Source: Hadesarchaea archaeon DG-33 (GTDB lineage: Archaea > Hadarchaeota > Hadarchaeia > Hadarchaeales > Hadarchaeaceae). Taken from it: DNA of 6,233 nucleotides. The stretch lies in assembly GCA_001515185.1 (NCBI GenBank), contig LQHI01000003.1, forward strand, positions 1-6,233, read 5' to 3'. Within the stretch, counting starts at the first letter, position 1; each line of letters opens with the position of its first letter. Positions 1 to 6,185 of this stretch are shown here, in pieces. The translations under genes were made by a program, and so were the position numbers. The notes under the pieces are model-generated. The model had not been told where the DNA came from, searched no databases, and saw only the letters and a program-made list of their open reading frames with translations.

Positions 1-387
1 GTATCGCCAGTCAGAAGCCAAACTCCCTTTTCTCTTGTAGTACTTGGCCAACTTCTGAATCTCGGCCTCAACCACCTCCAGAGCGCGCTTGGTCCCGAAA
101 TCCTTCGGGTTGCGGGCGAGGTGGCCGTAGAGGGGCACCGCTTTTCGAATTTTATTCATGAGATCCTCAGGTATCTCGGGTTTCAGGCCGTGGGCATCGA
201 GTATTTGCTGCAAACCCTTTCCCGTCGCCCCCTCAACACTCGGCACGGCATGCTGGTCACGCATGATTATGCCTATCCTGCTCGGAGGGACACCCTCCTT
301 CGCTAGCTTCACCACGAGCTCTTCAACTTCGTTGGCTGGTAGCTCACTCAGCCTTGCGCTTGGACGTTTCCTTTGCTCGCTTGCCAT
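1..387 (-). CDS. rpsO: 30S ribosomal protein S15 (uS15), 3' end cut by window edge
   Basis: This is archaeal-type ribosomal protein S15, which binds 16S rRNA in the central domain of the small subunit. The window encodes the first 129 residues; the C-terminus (roughly 10-20 residues, judging by the family) lies beyond position 1. Recognisable blocks are EVEELVVKLAKEG (residues 20-32), IGIIMRDQ (38-45), the ATGK segment (54-57), PEIPEDLMNKIRKAV (70-84) and KLAKYYKRKG (112-121) followed by DWRY, all diagnostic of the archaeal/eukaryotic family. The ATG at 387-385 is chosen because GGTGA (396-392) sits 4 bases upstream; a GTG at 399-397 is a weaker alternative. It follows the pyrophosphatase gene by 4 bases, so the two are probably co-translated. 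Odd point: the usual N-terminal RMHxxxKGxSxS segment is missing, and no upstream frame supplies it. Confidence 0.93.
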   Translation of the reverse strand, partial: MASEQRKRPSARLSELPANEVEELVVKLAKEGVPPSRIGIIMRDQHAVPSVEGATGKGLQQILDAHGLKPEIPEDLMNKIRKAVPLYGHLARNPKDFGTKRALEVVEAEIQKLAKYYKRKGSLASDWRY

Positions 388-391
388 TCGT

Positions 392-964
392 TCACCCACG
401 GACTTTCTCTCTTTGTTTATACCACTTGAAAAATGCTTCGATTGCGCGAGCTCGGTGAGAAAAACGGTTTTTCTCGTTCATTGGCATTTCAGCGAAAGTC
501 CTGCCATCGCCCTCGCTGGCCACGAAGACGGGGTCAAATCCAAAGCCACGCGTGCCACGAGTTTCGAGCGCGATTGTGCCCTCAACTTTGCCTGTGAAGA
601 CCTCGGGTTTCTCACCAGGCTCGCAGTACCCGACGGCAGACCTGAACTCGGCTCGTCGGTCCCTTTCCCCGCTCATAAGCTTCAGCAAGCCCTCGTTGCC
701 CAAGGTCCGGAAAACGAAATTGGAGTAGGGTCCCGGGAAACCTCGAAGCGCTCGAACGAATAATCCAGCATCCTCGGCGAAGCAGGGTTGTCTGAGCAAG
801 GCGCATGCTTGCTGGACGCTCGGGCGCACAACTTGCTCGAGTTCGTCCGCTTGAATCTCTATGTAGGGTGTGTCACTGTGCTCGAGCTCAACTCCGTGCT
901 TCAGCGCGATTTCACTCACCTCCTCGAACTTGTGGCGGTTACTGGTCACGAAGATTAGTGCCAT
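392..964 (-). CDS. rdgB: XTP/dITP pyrophosphatase (RdgB/HAM1 family)
   Basis: This is a cytoplasmic house-cleaning nucleotidase. Its family hydrolyses non-canonical purine triphosphates (dITP, XTP, ITP) to monophosphate and pyrophosphate, keeping deaminated purines out of DNA and RNA. The 190-residue protein has the full family signature: TSNRHKFEE near the N-terminus (7-15), EIQADELEQVV (36-46), the acidic pair in FAEDAGLFV (E64, D65), GFPGPY (75-80), GFGFDPVF (140-147) and the base-recognition motif FSHRARA (168-174). Its length is normal for the family. The start is fixed by AGGAGG seven bases upstream, lying inside the end of bud32. It overlaps bud32 by 10 bases and precedes rpsO by 4, so the three probably form one transcript. 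Nothing appears broken. Confidence 0.96.
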   Translation of the reverse strand: MALIFVTSNRHKFEEVSEIALKHGVELEHSDTPYIEIQADELEQVVRPSVQQACALLRQPCFAEDAGLFVRALRGFPGPYSNFVFRTLGNEGLLKLMSGERDRRAEFRSAVGYCEPGEKPEVFTGKVEGTIALETRGTRGFGFDPVFVASEGDGRTFAEMPMNEKNRFSHRARAIEAFFKWYKQREKVRG

Positions 965-1623
965 GCGCGTTCCTCCTTTTGGACATAGCGCCCACGACGC
1001 TCAATTTCTTCAACTCGTTTGATCACTTCGTTTGCCCCCTCGCCGAATTCTCGCTTGTAGCCAGATAAAACCGCGCGGTAAGCCTCGTCGGTAATACGAA
1101 AATGGATACTTTGAAGGGCGCGCCTGAGCAAGTGTAGATCCACTCCGCGAGCTTCAAGCGAGGGATTGTATTCACCCAGCCCAAAGTCGACGAAATAGAC
1201 TTTGCCTTCCCTGGTCAGAATCATATTCGACGTCGTCAGGTCACCGTGCACGATGCCGGCGCGGTGCAACTTGGCGACTTGTTTGCCTATTAACTTGCAT
1301 AACCTCTGCCTCGCGGAAGATTCCAGCTTGTCGAGCACCAACTTGACCTGCTCGCCTTTGATGACCCCCATCACGATCCGCATGTCTACGCGATCGACCT
1401 CAAATATCGTGGGGGTGGGCGTCCCTGCTTTTTTTGCATCTGCGAGCAACTTTGCTTCGAGCGCGGTTCTAGACTCGCGCAACTGTTTATCCAATTCAGT
1501 CACGCGGTAACGCTTCGAGATGCGGTGCTTAACGATGACCCTGTCTTTACCTGCGCGGTAGAGCACGCGTGAGAAGTTCTCGAGGTAGAGATTTGCCTCA
1601 GCTCCTTTTTTAAATAACACCAT
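955..1623 (-). CDS. bud32: KEOPS complex kinase/ATPase Bud32 (stand-alone)
   Basis: Bud32 is the small atypical kinase/ATPase of the KEOPS complex, which with Kae1 makes the t6A modification at position 37 of ANN-decoding tRNAs. The 222 residues cover the whole family: GAEA (7-10) in place of a glycine-rich loop, the ATP-contacting lysine in VIVKHRISKRYR (K32), the helix glutamate in EAKLL (E56), the catalytic loop HGDLTTSNM (126-134, D128 and N133), the metal-binding DFG (146-148) followed by GLGEYNPSLEARGVDLHLL, and the C-terminal motif EIERRGRYV (206-214). No Kae1 domain is fused to it and Kae1 is not in the window. It is first in the minus-strand operon. Its ATG has GGTGG six bases upstream and a TATA-like box about 35 bases upstream, suggesting a short leader. 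Confidence 0.96.
   Translation of the reverse strand: MVLFKKGAEANLYLENFSRVLYRAGKDRVIVKHRISKRYRVTELDKQLRESRTALEAKLLADAKKAGTPTPTIFEVDRVDMRIVMGVIKGEQVKLVLDKLESSARQRLCKLIGKQVAKLHRAGIVHGDLTTSNMILTREGKVYFVDFGLGEYNPSLEARGVDLHLLRRALQSIHFRITDEAYRAVLSGYKREFGEGANEVIKRVEEIERRGRYVQKEERAWH
972..977 (-). promoter_or_regulatory. Shine-Dalgarno site of rdgB inside bud32
   Basis: On the minus strand this reads AGGAGG, seven bases before the rdgB ATG at 964. It lies within the last codons of bud32 and sets the rdgB start, consistent with coupled translation across the 10-base overlap. Confidence 0.8.
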
Positions 1624-1654
1624 ATCCCACCACCTACCACCGCTATTGACTTAC

Positions 1655-1662
1655 ATTTATAA
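1655..1662 (-). promoter_or_regulatory. Candidate TATA box for the bud32-rdgB-rpsO operon
   Basis: The minus strand reads TTATAAAT here, about 32 bases before the bud32 ATG. With the usual archaeal spacing of about 25-30 bases to the transcription start, transcripts would begin near 1632 and have a leader of about ten bases that just includes the GGTGG ribosome site. The core TTATAA is a palindrome, so it could in principle also direct plus-strand transcription toward pop5. The box is seen; its function is inferred. Confidence 0.5.
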
Positions 1663-1708
1663 CCTAAATGAAATCACCCTTTGCGATAGAGGTGGCTACC
1701 AAGTCTGA

Positions 1709-1735
1709 CCTGCCGCCGTCTAGGTTTTCGGTAGG
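1709..1735 (+). other. Possible hairpin in the pop5 upstream region
   Basis: CCTGCCG (1709-1715) can pair with CGGTAGG (1729-1735) in RNA, giving seven pairs with one G-U and a 13-base loop. It would be transcribed only if the plus-strand start lies at or near the palindromic TATA at 1657-1662. It matches no known RNA family that I recognise, and a stem this size can arise by chance. Confidence 0.2.
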
Positions 1736-1740
1736 GGTGG

Positions 1741-1748
1741 TTTTAAGG
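1741..1748 (+). promoter_or_regulatory. Weak candidate TATA element for the pop5-rpoP superoperon
   Basis: TTTTAAGG is AT-rich and about 60 bases before the pop5 GTG. With standard archaeal spacing it would start transcripts near 1768-1772 and give a leader of about 30 bases containing the GGGAG ribosome site at 1793-1797. TTATTAAC (1765-1772) and the palindromic TTATAA (1657-1662) are competing candidates, so the exact plus-strand promoter is unresolved. Confidence 0.3.
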
Positions 1749-1801
1749 AGGAAAATACAGTTCGTTATTAACATTGGTCGTCAACTGATAGTGGGAGAAA
1801 A

Positions 1802-2110
1802 GTGAGGCGGAAGCGCAGGTACATCGCGTTCGAGTTCATGGGCGAGGCAAGCAAGAGGGAAATCTCGTGGGCAATTAATCACGTTTTACATGCCCGCAAA
1901 ATGGAGGTCGACAAAACGATGCTGAAGCTCGTACTTTACGACACGGACTCGCGACGAGGCCTGCTGCGCTGCGGTCATAAGCAGGTCAACGAGGTCAAGG
2001 CAGCGATGTTGAGCATTAAGAAAATCGGCGGCAAAGAAGCATCGTTCGTGATTTTGGGCGTTTCCGGCACGGTAAAGGCAGCGAAGAGGAAGTTCTTAGC
2101 ACCCGCTTAA
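1802..2110 (+). CDS. rnp2: RNase P protein component 2 (Pop5/Rnp2)
   Basis: Pop5 is a protein subunit of archaeal RNase P; with Rpp30 it supports the catalytic RNA in removing 5' leaders from pre-tRNAs. The 102-residue protein begins with the family's basic RRKRRYIAFEF (2-12), has the central block KLVLYDTDSRRGLLRCGHKQ (42-61) that corresponds to the conserved G-L-[IL]-R-C segment, and ends with a beta-strand region FVILGVSGTVKAAKRKFL. The start is GTG: GGGAG lies four bases upstream, and an in-frame stop at 1769-1771 with no intervening ATG rules out extension. It is the first gene of the plus-strand superoperon. Rpp30, often next to Pop5 in archaea, is not in the window. A gap of 69 bases separates it from psmA. 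Confidence 0.9.
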   Translation: MRRKRRYIAFEFMGEASKREISWAINHVLHARKMEVDKTMLKLVLYDTDSRRGLLRCGHKQVNEVKAAMLSIKKIGGKEASFVILGVSGTVKAAKRKFLAPA

Positions 2111-2116
2111 ACAAAG

Positions 2117-2127
2117 TATTAATAAAT
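2117..2127 (+). promoter_or_regulatory. Candidate internal promoter (TATA box) for psmA
   Basis: TATTAATAAAT lies in the 69-base gap between pop5 and psmA, the only sizeable gap in the plus-strand gene set. Transcription would start near 2150, about 30 bases before psmA, with the AAGGTG ribosome site (2167-2172) inside the leader. The AT-rich element is visible; use as a promoter is inferred. Confidence 0.4.
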
Positions 2128-2179
2128 GCTCTTGCTTAGAAGATACAGTCACGATCATCAATAAACAAGGTGTAAATGT

Positions 2180-2932
2180 ATGGCTTTTGTGCCACCTGGA
2201 GCCGGCTACGATAGGGCGATTACCATCTTCAGCCCAGATGGTAAACTATTCCAGGTTCAGTACGCCCAAGAGGCTGTGAAGCGGGGCCTGACAGCCTTGG
2301 GCATCAAGGTAAACGAAGGAGTGGTTTTGGCTGCGGAAAAAAGAGTTCGGAGCAAACTAGTGGAAGAAGTGTCAATAGAGAAGATATTCCAAGTGGACGA
2401 GCATATCGGAGCTGCAGCTTCTGGGCTAATCGCTGACGCTCGCGTGCTGATCGATCACGCGCGCATCGAGGCGCAGATTAACCGGTTGCGCTACGATGAG
2501 CCGATTAGCGTGCAGGCGCTGGCGAAGCGCATAGGCGATATCAAGCAGCTCTACACCCAACATGGCGGCGTCAGACCTTTTGGGGCTAGGCTGCTAATTG
2601 CTGGCGTCGACATGAAGAGCGCTCACCTCTTCGAAACCGATCCCAGTGGTGTGGTTGCAGCGTACAAGTGCCAAGCAATCGGAGGCGGAGCCTCAACGGT
2701 CACGGATTTCCTCGAGCGCCGCTATGAAGAGAAGATGTCGCTCAAAGACGTAGTTATCCTCGCTCTAGAGGCGCTGCGAACTGTAATCGAGGAGGAACTT
2801 GACCCAGACAAAGTAGAGATGGCAATCATCCCGAGCAAGACTAAGCGTTTCGAGAAGTTGGGTTCCGAAGATTTGGCTAAATACATAAAACAAATGAGTC
2901 CCAAGCCGCCAGCCAAGCCCGCCAAGGAGTAG
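2180..2932 (+). CDS. psmA: 20S proteasome alpha subunit
   Basis: This subunit forms the two outer seven-membered rings of the archaeal 20S proteasome, which gate substrate entry and dock the unfolding ATPase (PAN or Cdc48). The sequence shows the alpha signature YDRAITIFSPDGKLFQVQYAQEAVKRG starting at Y10; the Y10-D11-R12 triad is the gate element. K68 in IEKIF matches the lysine known to receive the C-terminal HbYX motif of the ATPase. Further markers are GLIADARVL (82-90), QHGGVRPFGARLLIAG (127-142) and the ETDPSG block (152-157). As expected for alpha subunits there is no catalytic N-terminal threonine. The protein is 250 residues, slightly long, ending in a Pro/Lys/Ala-rich tail (239-250). 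AAGGTG seven bases upstream supports this ATG over the out-of-frame ATG at 2176. Confidence 0.97.
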   Translation: MAFVPPGAGYDRAITIFSPDGKLFQVQYAQEAVKRGLTALGIKVNEGVVLAAEKRVRSKLVEEVSIEKIFQVDEHIGAAASGLIADARVLIDHARIEAQINRLRYDEPISVQALAKRIGDIKQLYTQHGGVRPFGARLLIAGVDMKSAHLFETDPSGVVAAYKCQAIGGGASTVTDFLERRYEEKMSLKDVVILALEALRTVIEEELDPDKVEMAIIPSKTKRFEKLGSEDLAKYIKQMSPKPPAKPAKE

Positions 2933-2938
2933 CGGGTT

Positions 2939-3631
2939 ATGGTAAGGCTTGAAGATGCAGTCATCGCTAAGATGTCTAGCCATGACACGGCTTTTGAAGT
3001 ACTTGTCGATCCTGAGTTAGCCCTCGCTCTAAGAACGGGAGAAGAGGTAGACATCCATAGTATGCTCGCCATAGACAAAATTTTCAAGGACTCCAAGAAA
3101 GGCGAGGCGGCATCTGAGGAAATGATGCAGAAGGTCTTCGGCACGCTCGATGTGTTTAAAATCGCTGAACAGGTGATCCGAAAGGGCGAGGTCCAAGTGA
3201 CCACCGAGCAGCGCCGCAAGATGCGCGAGCAACGGTGGCGACAGGTCGTGGCGCTCATCTCGAAGCGGGCGATAAACCCCCAGACGGGCCTTCCTCATCC
3301 ACCCGCGCGAATCGAGGGCGCACTAGTTGAGGCAAGGGTACATGTCGACGAATTCAAGAGCGCCGAGGAACAACTCCCCGGTATCGTAAAGGTATTGCTG
3401 CCAATTATCCCCCTAAAGTTCGAGACGCGAAGAATCGCGATCAAAATTCCCGCAAGCTACACTGGCAAGGCCAACCGAGTGGTAAGAAACTTCGCCACCG
3501 TCAAGCAGGAACAGTGGTTAAATGATGGTTCTTGGGCCGTGGTCGTGGAGATACCCGCCGGCATCCAAGGGGAGTTCTTCGACAAGCTTAACAATATGAC
3601 CCGGGGCGAGGTCGAAACGAAGGTGTTGTAA
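2939..3631 (+). CDS. sdo1: Ribosome maturation protein SBDS (Sdo1)
   Basis: SBDS is the archaeal counterpart of the Shwachman-Bodian-Diamond protein. In eukaryotes it works with the EFL1 GTPase to release eIF6 from the 60S subunit; in archaea it is linked to large-subunit maturation and, by gene neighbourhood and reported interactions, to the exosome. The 230 residues match the three-domain layout: an N-terminal FYSH domain (about 1-88, with AFEVLVDPELAL and a VQVTTEQRRKMRE linker), a helical middle domain containing the hallmark INPQTGLPHPPARIE (112-126), and a C-terminal ferredoxin-like domain (about 161-230). AAGGAG (2924-2929) inside the end of psmA, nine bases before the ATG, sets the start. 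The stop codon directly abuts the rrp4 ATG. Confidence 0.96.
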   Translation: MVRLEDAVIAKMSSHDTAFEVLVDPELALALRTGEEVDIHSMLAIDKIFKDSKKGEAASEEMMQKVFGTLDVFKIAEQVIRKGEVQVTTEQRRKMREQRWRQVVALISKRAINPQTGLPHPPARIEGALVEARVHVDEFKSAEEQLPGIVKVLLPIIPLKFETRRIAIKIPASYTGKANRVVRNFATVKQEQWLNDGSWAVVVEIPAGIQGEFFDKLNNMTRGEVETKVL

Positions 3632-4327
3632 ATGCTTCACGTTCAAAATCGCGAGCTGGTAGTGCCCGGGCAGCTGATCGCCGAGGGAGACTACCGGGTG
3701 TACGAAGGCGCGTTTCGGGAGGACAAGCAGATCTACGCGTCGGTCGTGGGTCTCGCGGACGTGCGTGGGCAAGATATCCGAATCATCCCACTGCAGGGAG
3801 GCTACATCCCGAAGCAAGGCGATGTGGTGATAGGGGTGGTTGTAGATTCCCACTACTCGGGATGGATTCTCGACATAAACTCACCTTATACTGGAAATCT
3901 TTTTGTTTCAGATTTGCTGCGGCGAAAGGTCGACCTAGTCCGCGAGGATATCAGCCAATACTTAAGTATGCGAGATGTGGTGATCGCGGGGGTCAAAGAT
4001 GTGAACGAGCGCATGCGGGTTCAGCTTGAGGCGGGCGAACCCGGGATGGGTCGGGTTGAGGGGGGAAAACTGGTTGAGATTTCACCTATGAAAATCCCCC
4101 GCGTTATCGGACGAAAGGGCTCGATGCTCAAAACCCTTCAGAATGTTGGTCAGTGCAGGATCGAGGTCGGACAGAACGGGCGGATAATGATTTGGGGAAA
4201 GAACCCGCGTATGACCAACGCCATCATCGAGGCCGTACTCATGATCGAGCGCGAGGCGCATACTTCTGGATTGACCGATAGGGTGCACCTCATGCTTGAA
4301 AAAATAAAATCAGAAGGAGGAGAATGA
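3632..4327 (+). CDS. rrp4: Exosome cap subunit Rrp4
   Basis: Rrp4 forms part of the three-subunit RNA-binding cap on the archaeal exosome and feeds RNA into the Rrp41-Rrp42 ring for 3'-5' phosphorolysis. The 231 residues show the family order: an N-terminal beta domain (about 1-55, with LVVPGQLIAEGDYRVYEGAF), an S1 domain (about 60-135, GGYIPKQGDVVIGVV then GWILDINSPYTGNL), and a KH domain (about 145-210) with the IGRKGSML nucleic-acid loop (159-166; G160 and G163 frame the GxxG). Its ATG begins immediately after the sdo1 TAA, with AAGGTG six bases upstream. The S1 plus KH combination distinguishes it from the alternative cap protein Csl4. Sequence is intact. Confidence 0.96.
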   Translation: MLHVQNRELVVPGQLIAEGDYRVYEGAFREDKQIYASVVGLADVRGQDIRIIPLQGGYIPKQGDVVIGVVVDSHYSGWILDINSPYTGNLFVSDLLRRKVDLVREDISQYLSMRDVVIAGVKDVNERMRVQLEAGEPGMGRVEGGKLVEISPMKIPRVIGRKGSMLKTLQNVGQCRIEVGQNGRIMIWGKNPRMTNAIIEAVLMIEREAHTSGLTDRVHLMLEKIKSEGGE

Positions 4328-5050
4328 ATGGAAAAACCTGAAAAACTCATTGTGGACGGCAAACGGCTTGATGGTCGCGCGCCGGATGAGTTAAGGCAGT
4401 TGAAAATAGAGGCGGGCGTTTTGGAACGAGCAGACGGTTCGGCCTATGTCGAGCTTGGTGCTAACAAGGTGCTCGCGGCAGTCTACGGGCCGCGGGAGAT
4501 GCATCCACGCCACCATCAGCAGCCTGATATGGCGGTACTGCGATGCCGCTACAACATGGCCCCATTCTCGGTGGATGAGCGAAAGCGTCCCGGGCCAGAT
4601 AGGCGCTCGGTGGAGATATCTAAGGTGACACGAGAGGCCCTTGAGCCAGTTGTTTTCTTGGAACTATACCCGAGATCGGTCATCGATGTTTTCATCGAGG
4701 TTCTGCAGGCCGAGGCTGGGACGCGCACCGCGGGCATAAACGCTGCAGCCGTTGCACTGGCTGATGCTGGAATTCCGATGCGCGACATGGTCTCATCGGT
4801 CGCGGTCGGGAAGGTAGACGGTACAATAGTTCTTGACCCGGCCAAGGATGAGGACCAGTGGGGAACGACGGACATGCCGATAGCCATGATCCCTAGGAAG
4901 AAGTTGATTACACTACTGCAGATGGACGGCCACTTTACCGGGGAAGAGTTCAAGCAGGCTCTGGATCTCGCATTTAAGGGGTGCGAGCAGATATACGAAG
5001 CACAGCGGCGAACCCTAATGGAGAAGTACGCAATCAAACAGGGGGAATAA
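4328..5050 (+). CDS. rrp41: Exosome catalytic subunit Rrp41
   Basis: Rrp41 is the active RNase PH-like subunit of the archaeal exosome. It pairs with Rrp42 in a hexameric ring, degrades RNA 3' to 5' using phosphate, and can add heteropolymeric tails in reverse. The 240 residues include [11 protein letters not shown] (13-23), [23 protein letters not shown] (77-99) with RNA-contacting arginines, the phosphate-site loop [11 protein letters not shown] (130-140) and the catalytic region [12 protein letters not shown], where D176 and D182 keep the six-residue spacing of the acidic residues needed for activity. These features separate it from inactive Rrp42. AAGGAGG (4314-4320) in the end of rrp4 lies seven bases before the ATG, which directly follows the rrp4 TGA. 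Confidence 0.97.
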   Translation: MEKPEKLIVDGKRLDGRAPDELRQLKIEAGVLERADGSAYVELGANKVLAAVYGPREMHPRHHQQPDMAVLRCRYNMAPFSVDERKRPGPDRRSVEISKVTREALEPVVFLELYPRSVIDVFIEVLQAEAGTRTAGINAAAVALADAGIPMRDMVSSVAVGKVDGTIVLDPAKDEDQWGTTDMPIAMIPRKKLITLLQMDGHFTGEEFKQALDLAFKGCEQIYEAQRRTLMEKYAIKQGE

Positions 5051-5053
5051 AAC

Positions 5054-5824
5054 ATGGACATGTACGGGATAGTTTCGAGCGTCAAGCGCGATTACATCGT
5101 CGACCTCGTGCGCCAAGGCAAGCGTGTTGACACCCGGATGTTGGACCAGTTCCGGGAGGTATCGGTTGAGGTCAGCCCGATCAAGAGTGCTCAAGGCTCA
5201 GCTCTCGTGAAGGTTGGGAAGACGCAGGTGCTTGCTGGCGTCAAGTTGGAGCACGCTGAGCCGTTTTCCGATCGGCCTGATAGCGGGGTGCTGATTGTCA
5301 ACGCTGAGCTCTTGCCTTTAGCATCGCCCACCTTCGAGCCGGGGCGCCCCGATGAAAATGCAATCGAGTTAGCTCGCGTGGTCGATCGGGGCATACGTGA
5401 GTCGGAGGCAATCGATTTAGAAAAGCTGGTAATAAAATCTGGCGAGGATGTGTGGGCAGTATTCATCGACATTTACGCCCTCGACCACGACGGAAACCTG
5501 ATCGATGCATCCGCGCTCGCGGCGATAGCGGCGCTCCTGAATGTAAAGCTGCCCGAGGACGAGGCGTGGACGCTGTCCGAGTTTCCGCTCCAGAAAAAGC
5601 CCGTGGCGGTGACCGTGGCGAAAATCAACGGCAAGCTGATGGTTGACCCGTGTCTGGACGAGGAAAGTGTGATGGACGCGCGAATAACCATGGCGACGAT
5701 TGAGGACGGCAGCATATGTGCGATGCAGAAGGGCGGCATAGGGCACTTCTCGCGGGAGGAGCTAGAGCAGGCCTACGAGCTGGCCCGGGTGAAGGCAGCA
5801 GAACTTCGAGCAAAATTGGGGTGA
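5054..5824 (+). CDS. rrp42: Exosome non-catalytic ring subunit Rrp42
   Basis: Rrp42 is the structural partner of Rrp41; three copies alternate with three Rrp41 in the exosome ring and help bind RNA. The 256-residue protein has the RNase PH fold markers of this subfamily: a long N-terminal helix ending GKRVDTRMLDQFREV (22-36), GSALVKVGKTQVLAGVKLE (48-66), a GVLIVNAELLPLASPTFEPGRPDENAIELARVVDRGIRES block (78-117), and LMVDPCLDEESVMDARIT (195-212). The DxxxxxD catalytic pair and GTRT loop seen in Rrp41 are absent, as is normal for Rrp42. The start at 5054 is preceded by GGGGG at 5041-5045; a second in-frame ATG at 5060 would cost only two residues. It follows rrp41 by three bases. Confidence 0.96.
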   Translation: MDMYGIVSSVKRDYIVDLVRQGKRVDTRMLDQFREVSVEVSPIKSAQGSALVKVGKTQVLAGVKLEHAEPFSDRPDSGVLIVNAELLPLASPTFEPGRPDENAIELARVVDRGIRESEAIDLEKLVIKSGEDVWAVFIDIYALDHDGNLIDASALAAIAALLNVKLPEDEAWTLSEFPLQKKPVAVTVAKINGKLMVDPCLDEESVMDARITMATIEDGSICAMQKGGIGHFSREELEQAYELARVKAAELRAKLG

Positions 5825-5828
5825 ACGT

Positions 5829-6095
5829 GTGCCTCGTACGAAGAAGATCGGTTCCGCGGGCAAGTTCGGTCCGCGCTATGGAACAAAGATTCGAAAGCTC
5901 GCCCTAGCGGTGGATAAAAAGCTCCAACAGCGCTACAAATGTCCGAGTTGCGGGGCGGTAAAGGTTAAACGCATTGGTACTTCGATCTGGCAGTGCGGAC
6001 GTTGTGGAGTGAAGTTTGCTGGCGCGGCATACTCACTCTCAGCTCTGGCGCCCCCTGCCGAAATGAAAGCCTCTGGCGGAGTGGAGGAGAGTTAA
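5829..6095 (+). CDS. rpl37ae: 50S ribosomal protein L37Ae (eL43), zinc-ribbon
   Basis: This small zinc-binding protein of the large ribosomal subunit is shared by archaea and eukaryotes and absent from bacteria. The 88 residues start PRTKKIGSAGKFGPRYGTKIRK, the family's basic rRNA-binding segment, followed by a C4 zinc ribbon: CPSC (C38, C41) and CGRC (C56, C59), then KFAGAAYSL. Length is typical. The start is GTG, four bases after the end of GGTGA (5820-5824), which itself overlaps the rrp42 TGA stop; translation is therefore probably coupled to rrp42. The C-terminal 20 residues (APPAEMKASGGVEES region) are acidic and not conserved in ways I recognise. The gene's stop directly abuts the rpoP start. 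Confidence 0.95.
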   Translation: MPRTKKIGSAGKFGPRYGTKIRKLALAVDKKLQQRYKCPSCGAVKVKRIGTSIWQCGRCGVKFAGAAYSLSALAPPAEMKASGGVEES

Positions 6096-6185
6096 GTGTT
6101 GAAGTGCAGCGACTGCGGAACGGTAATTGAGAAGCTCCCCGAAGGGCGCGTGCGATGTCCTCACTGTGGGTCCCGCATGCTGTAA
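6096..6185 (+). CDS. rpoP: DNA-directed RNA polymerase subunit P (Rpo12), ending early at an in-frame TAA
   Basis: RpoP (Rpo12, homologous to Rpb12) is a tiny zinc-binding subunit of archaeal RNA polymerase, located in the assembly platform with Rpo3, Rpo10 and Rpo11. The visible 29-residue product reads MLKCSDCGTVIEK followed by RCPHCGSRML, so both CxxC pairs (C4/C7 and C21/C24) are present. Start is GTG directly after the rpl37ae TAA, with GGAGG (6083-6087) eight bases upstream. The family is normally about 44-50 residues and continues after this point with an aromatic residue and a basic tail. Here TAA occupies the codon where a Tyr or Phe is expected, and a tail-like sequence continues in the same frame to 6230. 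The gene is either sequenced with an error, truncated, or recoded. Its identity as RpoP is well supported by motif and position. Confidence 0.85.
   Translation: MLKCSDCGTVIEKLPEGRVRCPHCGSRML

Noticed and set aside
158..763. 201-residue plus-strand open frame overlapping rpsO and rdgB
   Set aside because: It lies opposite two well-recognised genes, has no recognisable motif, and has serine/leucine-rich composition typical of an antisense shadow frame.
1665..1790. Possible C/D box RNA or tRNA in the divergent intergenic region
   Set aside because: Two CTGA sequences are present, but no RTGATGA C box pairs with them, and no T-arm or cloverleaf can be assembled.
2722..3258. 178-residue minus-strand open frame across the psmA/sdo1 junction
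   Set aside because: It is antisense to two clear genes, has serine-rich low-complexity composition, and no ribosome site or family resemblance.
4324..4327. ATGA overlap as an alternative start for rrp41
   Set aside because: The ATG at 4324 is out of frame with rrp41 and reaches a stop after five codons; the ATG at 4328 gives the full protein with a good SD.
4549..5085. 178-residue minus-strand open frame opposite rrp41
   Set aside because: It mirrors the codon structure of rrp41, with no motif; rrp41 with its catalytic aspartates is clearly the real gene.
6183..6185. Genome-wide reassignment of TAA to an amino acid
   Set aside because: TAA ends bud32, pop5, sdo1, rrp41 and rpl37ae at positions that give normal family lengths, so TAA works as a stop in this organism.
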